Shown here: piece by piece, positions 13,539 to 13,791 of the stretch
Layout of the letters: every line of letters starts with the position of its first letter
How positions within the stretch are numbered: the first letter of the stretch is position 1
Assembly: GCA_002005505.1 (NCBI GenBank)
Contig: KV908412.1
Coordinates: forward strand, 447,501 to 461,291
DNA from: Botryococcus braunii
Taxonomy: Eukaryota; Chlorophyta; Trebouxiophyceae
DNA: 13,791 bases
Reading direction: 5' to 3'
The notes under the pieces: generated by a model
Seen by the model: only the letters and a program-made list of their open reading frames with translations
Told to the model about the DNA's origin: nothing
Database searches by the model: none
Translations under genes and position numbers: made by a program

Positions 13539-13791
13539 GGGGGGGGGCGCTGTGATCAGATGGTTGGCTGTGGTGGTAGTTCATGTGTTTTCGTGTGTGC
13601 GTGTCTGAGGCGGATGCCCCTGTATTGATGAATGTATCATGTCGTACAAGTGAAGCCTGTGAGTGGGGGGCGCGCAGGAGGCAAGGGCATTGGGGTTGAG
13701 GTGTACAGCTGGGAGGAGCCAAGAAGCTGGCCAGCAGCCCCCCCCCCCCCCCCCTGATGCTATGTAATAATGTCCCAGCGCCCGGGACCCA
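10852..13791 (+). CDS. Long-chain acyl-CoA synthetase (AMP-forming), 5' part, runs off the right edge
   Basis: Exons are 10852-11130, 11255-11416, 13144-13350 and a fourth from 13678 or 13686. The first three junctions are GT/AG, phase 0. Residues 2-18 (LPAALLGVGVVVGGYTL) form a membrane anchor followed by KRL and RRE, as in ER or plastid-envelope LACS enzymes. Family blocks are GPTYRN (50-55), LFELFSKSVEKFPNNRCLG (71-89), GDRVGVYGANSPEW (129-142), ACNRQSFHCVPLYDSLG (148-164) and NAVEYIV after it. The enzyme joins a fatty acid to CoA using ATP, feeding lipid synthesis or beta-oxidation. The AMP-binding P-loop and catalytic motifs lie to the right. Exon 4 contains VEVYSWEE, as expected, but the canonical GCGCAG acceptor at 13677 gives EARALG in a different frame. 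Either a G is missing from the G-run at 13692-13695, or the splice is CAAG|GGC at 13686. Exons 1-2 use more A/T-ending codons than exon 3. Confidence 0.9.
11131..11254 (+). other. Acyl-CoA synthetase intron 1, short and repeat-free
   Basis: 124 bases from GTGAGA to TTTATTGCAG, the shortest intron in the window. It has a classic pyrimidine-rich acceptor and no repeats. Confidence 0.9.
11417..12192 (+). other. Acyl-CoA synthetase intron 2, unique part
   Basis: The first 776 bases of a 1727-base intron. No microsatellite, RNA gene or conserved frame is visible. Open frames at 11398-11589 (plus) and 11612-11899 (minus) have no recognisable motif and lack support. Confidence 0.6.
12193..12371 (+). 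repeat. 60-base tandem repeat, three units
   Basis: Units at 12193-12253 (61), 12254-12312 (59) and 12313-12371 (59). Each begins CACGCA(A/T/C)GG and ends GTTGTGRAACGNTTCTTCT or close to it, with a middle AGTAATNAACAATGC. The units are about 60-65 percent alike by eye. The array lies in intron 2 of the acyl-CoA synthetase, 170 bases before the 61-base array. Confidence 0.75.
12545..13143 (+). repeat. 61-base tandem array that ends in the exon 3 splice acceptor
   Basis: Nine units of about 61 bases plus a tenth partial unit. The consensus runs GTGTGACAGAGTGGGTGATG, GCGTCTTGTTTCGGGATGTA, AAGGCAAGGCTGAAAAGGAT. The middle units (about 12667-12905) are best preserved. The tenth unit, GTGGACAGAGGTGAATGACG then GCGTGTTGGTACGAGTGGTACAG, is the 3' splice site, and exon 3 starts GCATGCAACAGGCAG where the other units have GCAAGGCTGAAAAGG. 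Unit 9 also has ATGTACAG. The unit is not a multiple of three, so the peptide repeats on the minus strand shift frame every unit. Confidence 0.85.
13433..13540. repeat. (TG)n microsatellite, acyl-CoA synthetase intron 3
   Basis: TG units with TTG and GGTG interruptions and a G-run at 13539-13547. It starts 82 bases after the donor at 13351. Confidence 0.95.
13738..13754. repeat. 17-base C homopolymer at the edge of exon 4
   Basis: Seventeen C in a row directly after the putative exon 4 sequence GCCAGCAG. It is either the start of an intron not yet recognised or a collapsed, low-quality stretch. The last 37 bases of the window show no coding match. Confidence 0.8.

Overview
This is nuclear DNA of a eukaryote. 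Three protein-coding genes are split by introns bounded by GT and AG. The non-coding part is packed with microsatellites, minisatellites and long G/C or purine tracts. A short run of the plant-type telomere motif (CCCTAAA)n lies inside an intron, one gene has a probable organelle-targeting leader, and the acyl-CoA synthetase looks algal or plant-like. I read the source as a microalga, possibly of the green lineage, but the sequence does not fix the clade.

Layout. (1) Positions 428-1611, minus strand: the first two exons of a RluA/RluD-family pseudouridine synthase, with a basic Ser/Thr/Arg-rich leader followed by an S4 RNA-binding domain. The catalytic part lies beyond the left edge. (2) Positions 1612-2440: a divergent intergenic spacer. 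(3) Positions 2441-8751, plus strand: a complete eight-exon gene for ribosome production factor 2 (RPF2, Brix family), about 323 residues. One base seems to be missing in exon 6. (4) Positions 8752-10851: intergenic, with a long CA tract, two minisatellites and a 259-base homopurine run. (5) Position 10852 to the right edge, plus strand: the 5' part of a long-chain acyl-CoA synthetase (LACS/ACSL), with a membrane anchor and four exons visible.

The two left genes both concern ribosomal RNA and diverge from one spacer. RPF2 acts in nucleolar assembly of the 60S subunit. The pseudouridine synthase probably modifies organellar rRNA. The acyl-CoA synthetase is unrelated to them and activates fatty acids.

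The unusual biology is in the introns. Every splice junction I could place by protein homology falls between codons (phase 0). In several introns the splice-site region itself appears to have been duplicated in tandem. The clearest case is intron 1 of the pseudouridine synthase. Four decayed copies of its 3' splice site, each with about 20-30 bases of adjoining exon, lie upstream of the real one at about 70-base spacing, and one copy has a 90-base (CTT)30 expansion in its pyrimidine tract. Intron 2 of the acyl-CoA synthetase ends in about ten 61-base units, the last of which supplies the true acceptor. RPF2 intron 5 ends in about twelve units of about 27 bases running into its acceptor. The donor of pseudouridine synthase intron 2 is followed by degenerate copies of the donor-proximal sequence. 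In six other introns a dinucleotide tract starts about 80-180 bases after the donor. Together this suggests introns that grow by tandem duplication at their own ends plus microsatellite expansion. That model is my inference; the repeats themselves can be seen in the sequence.
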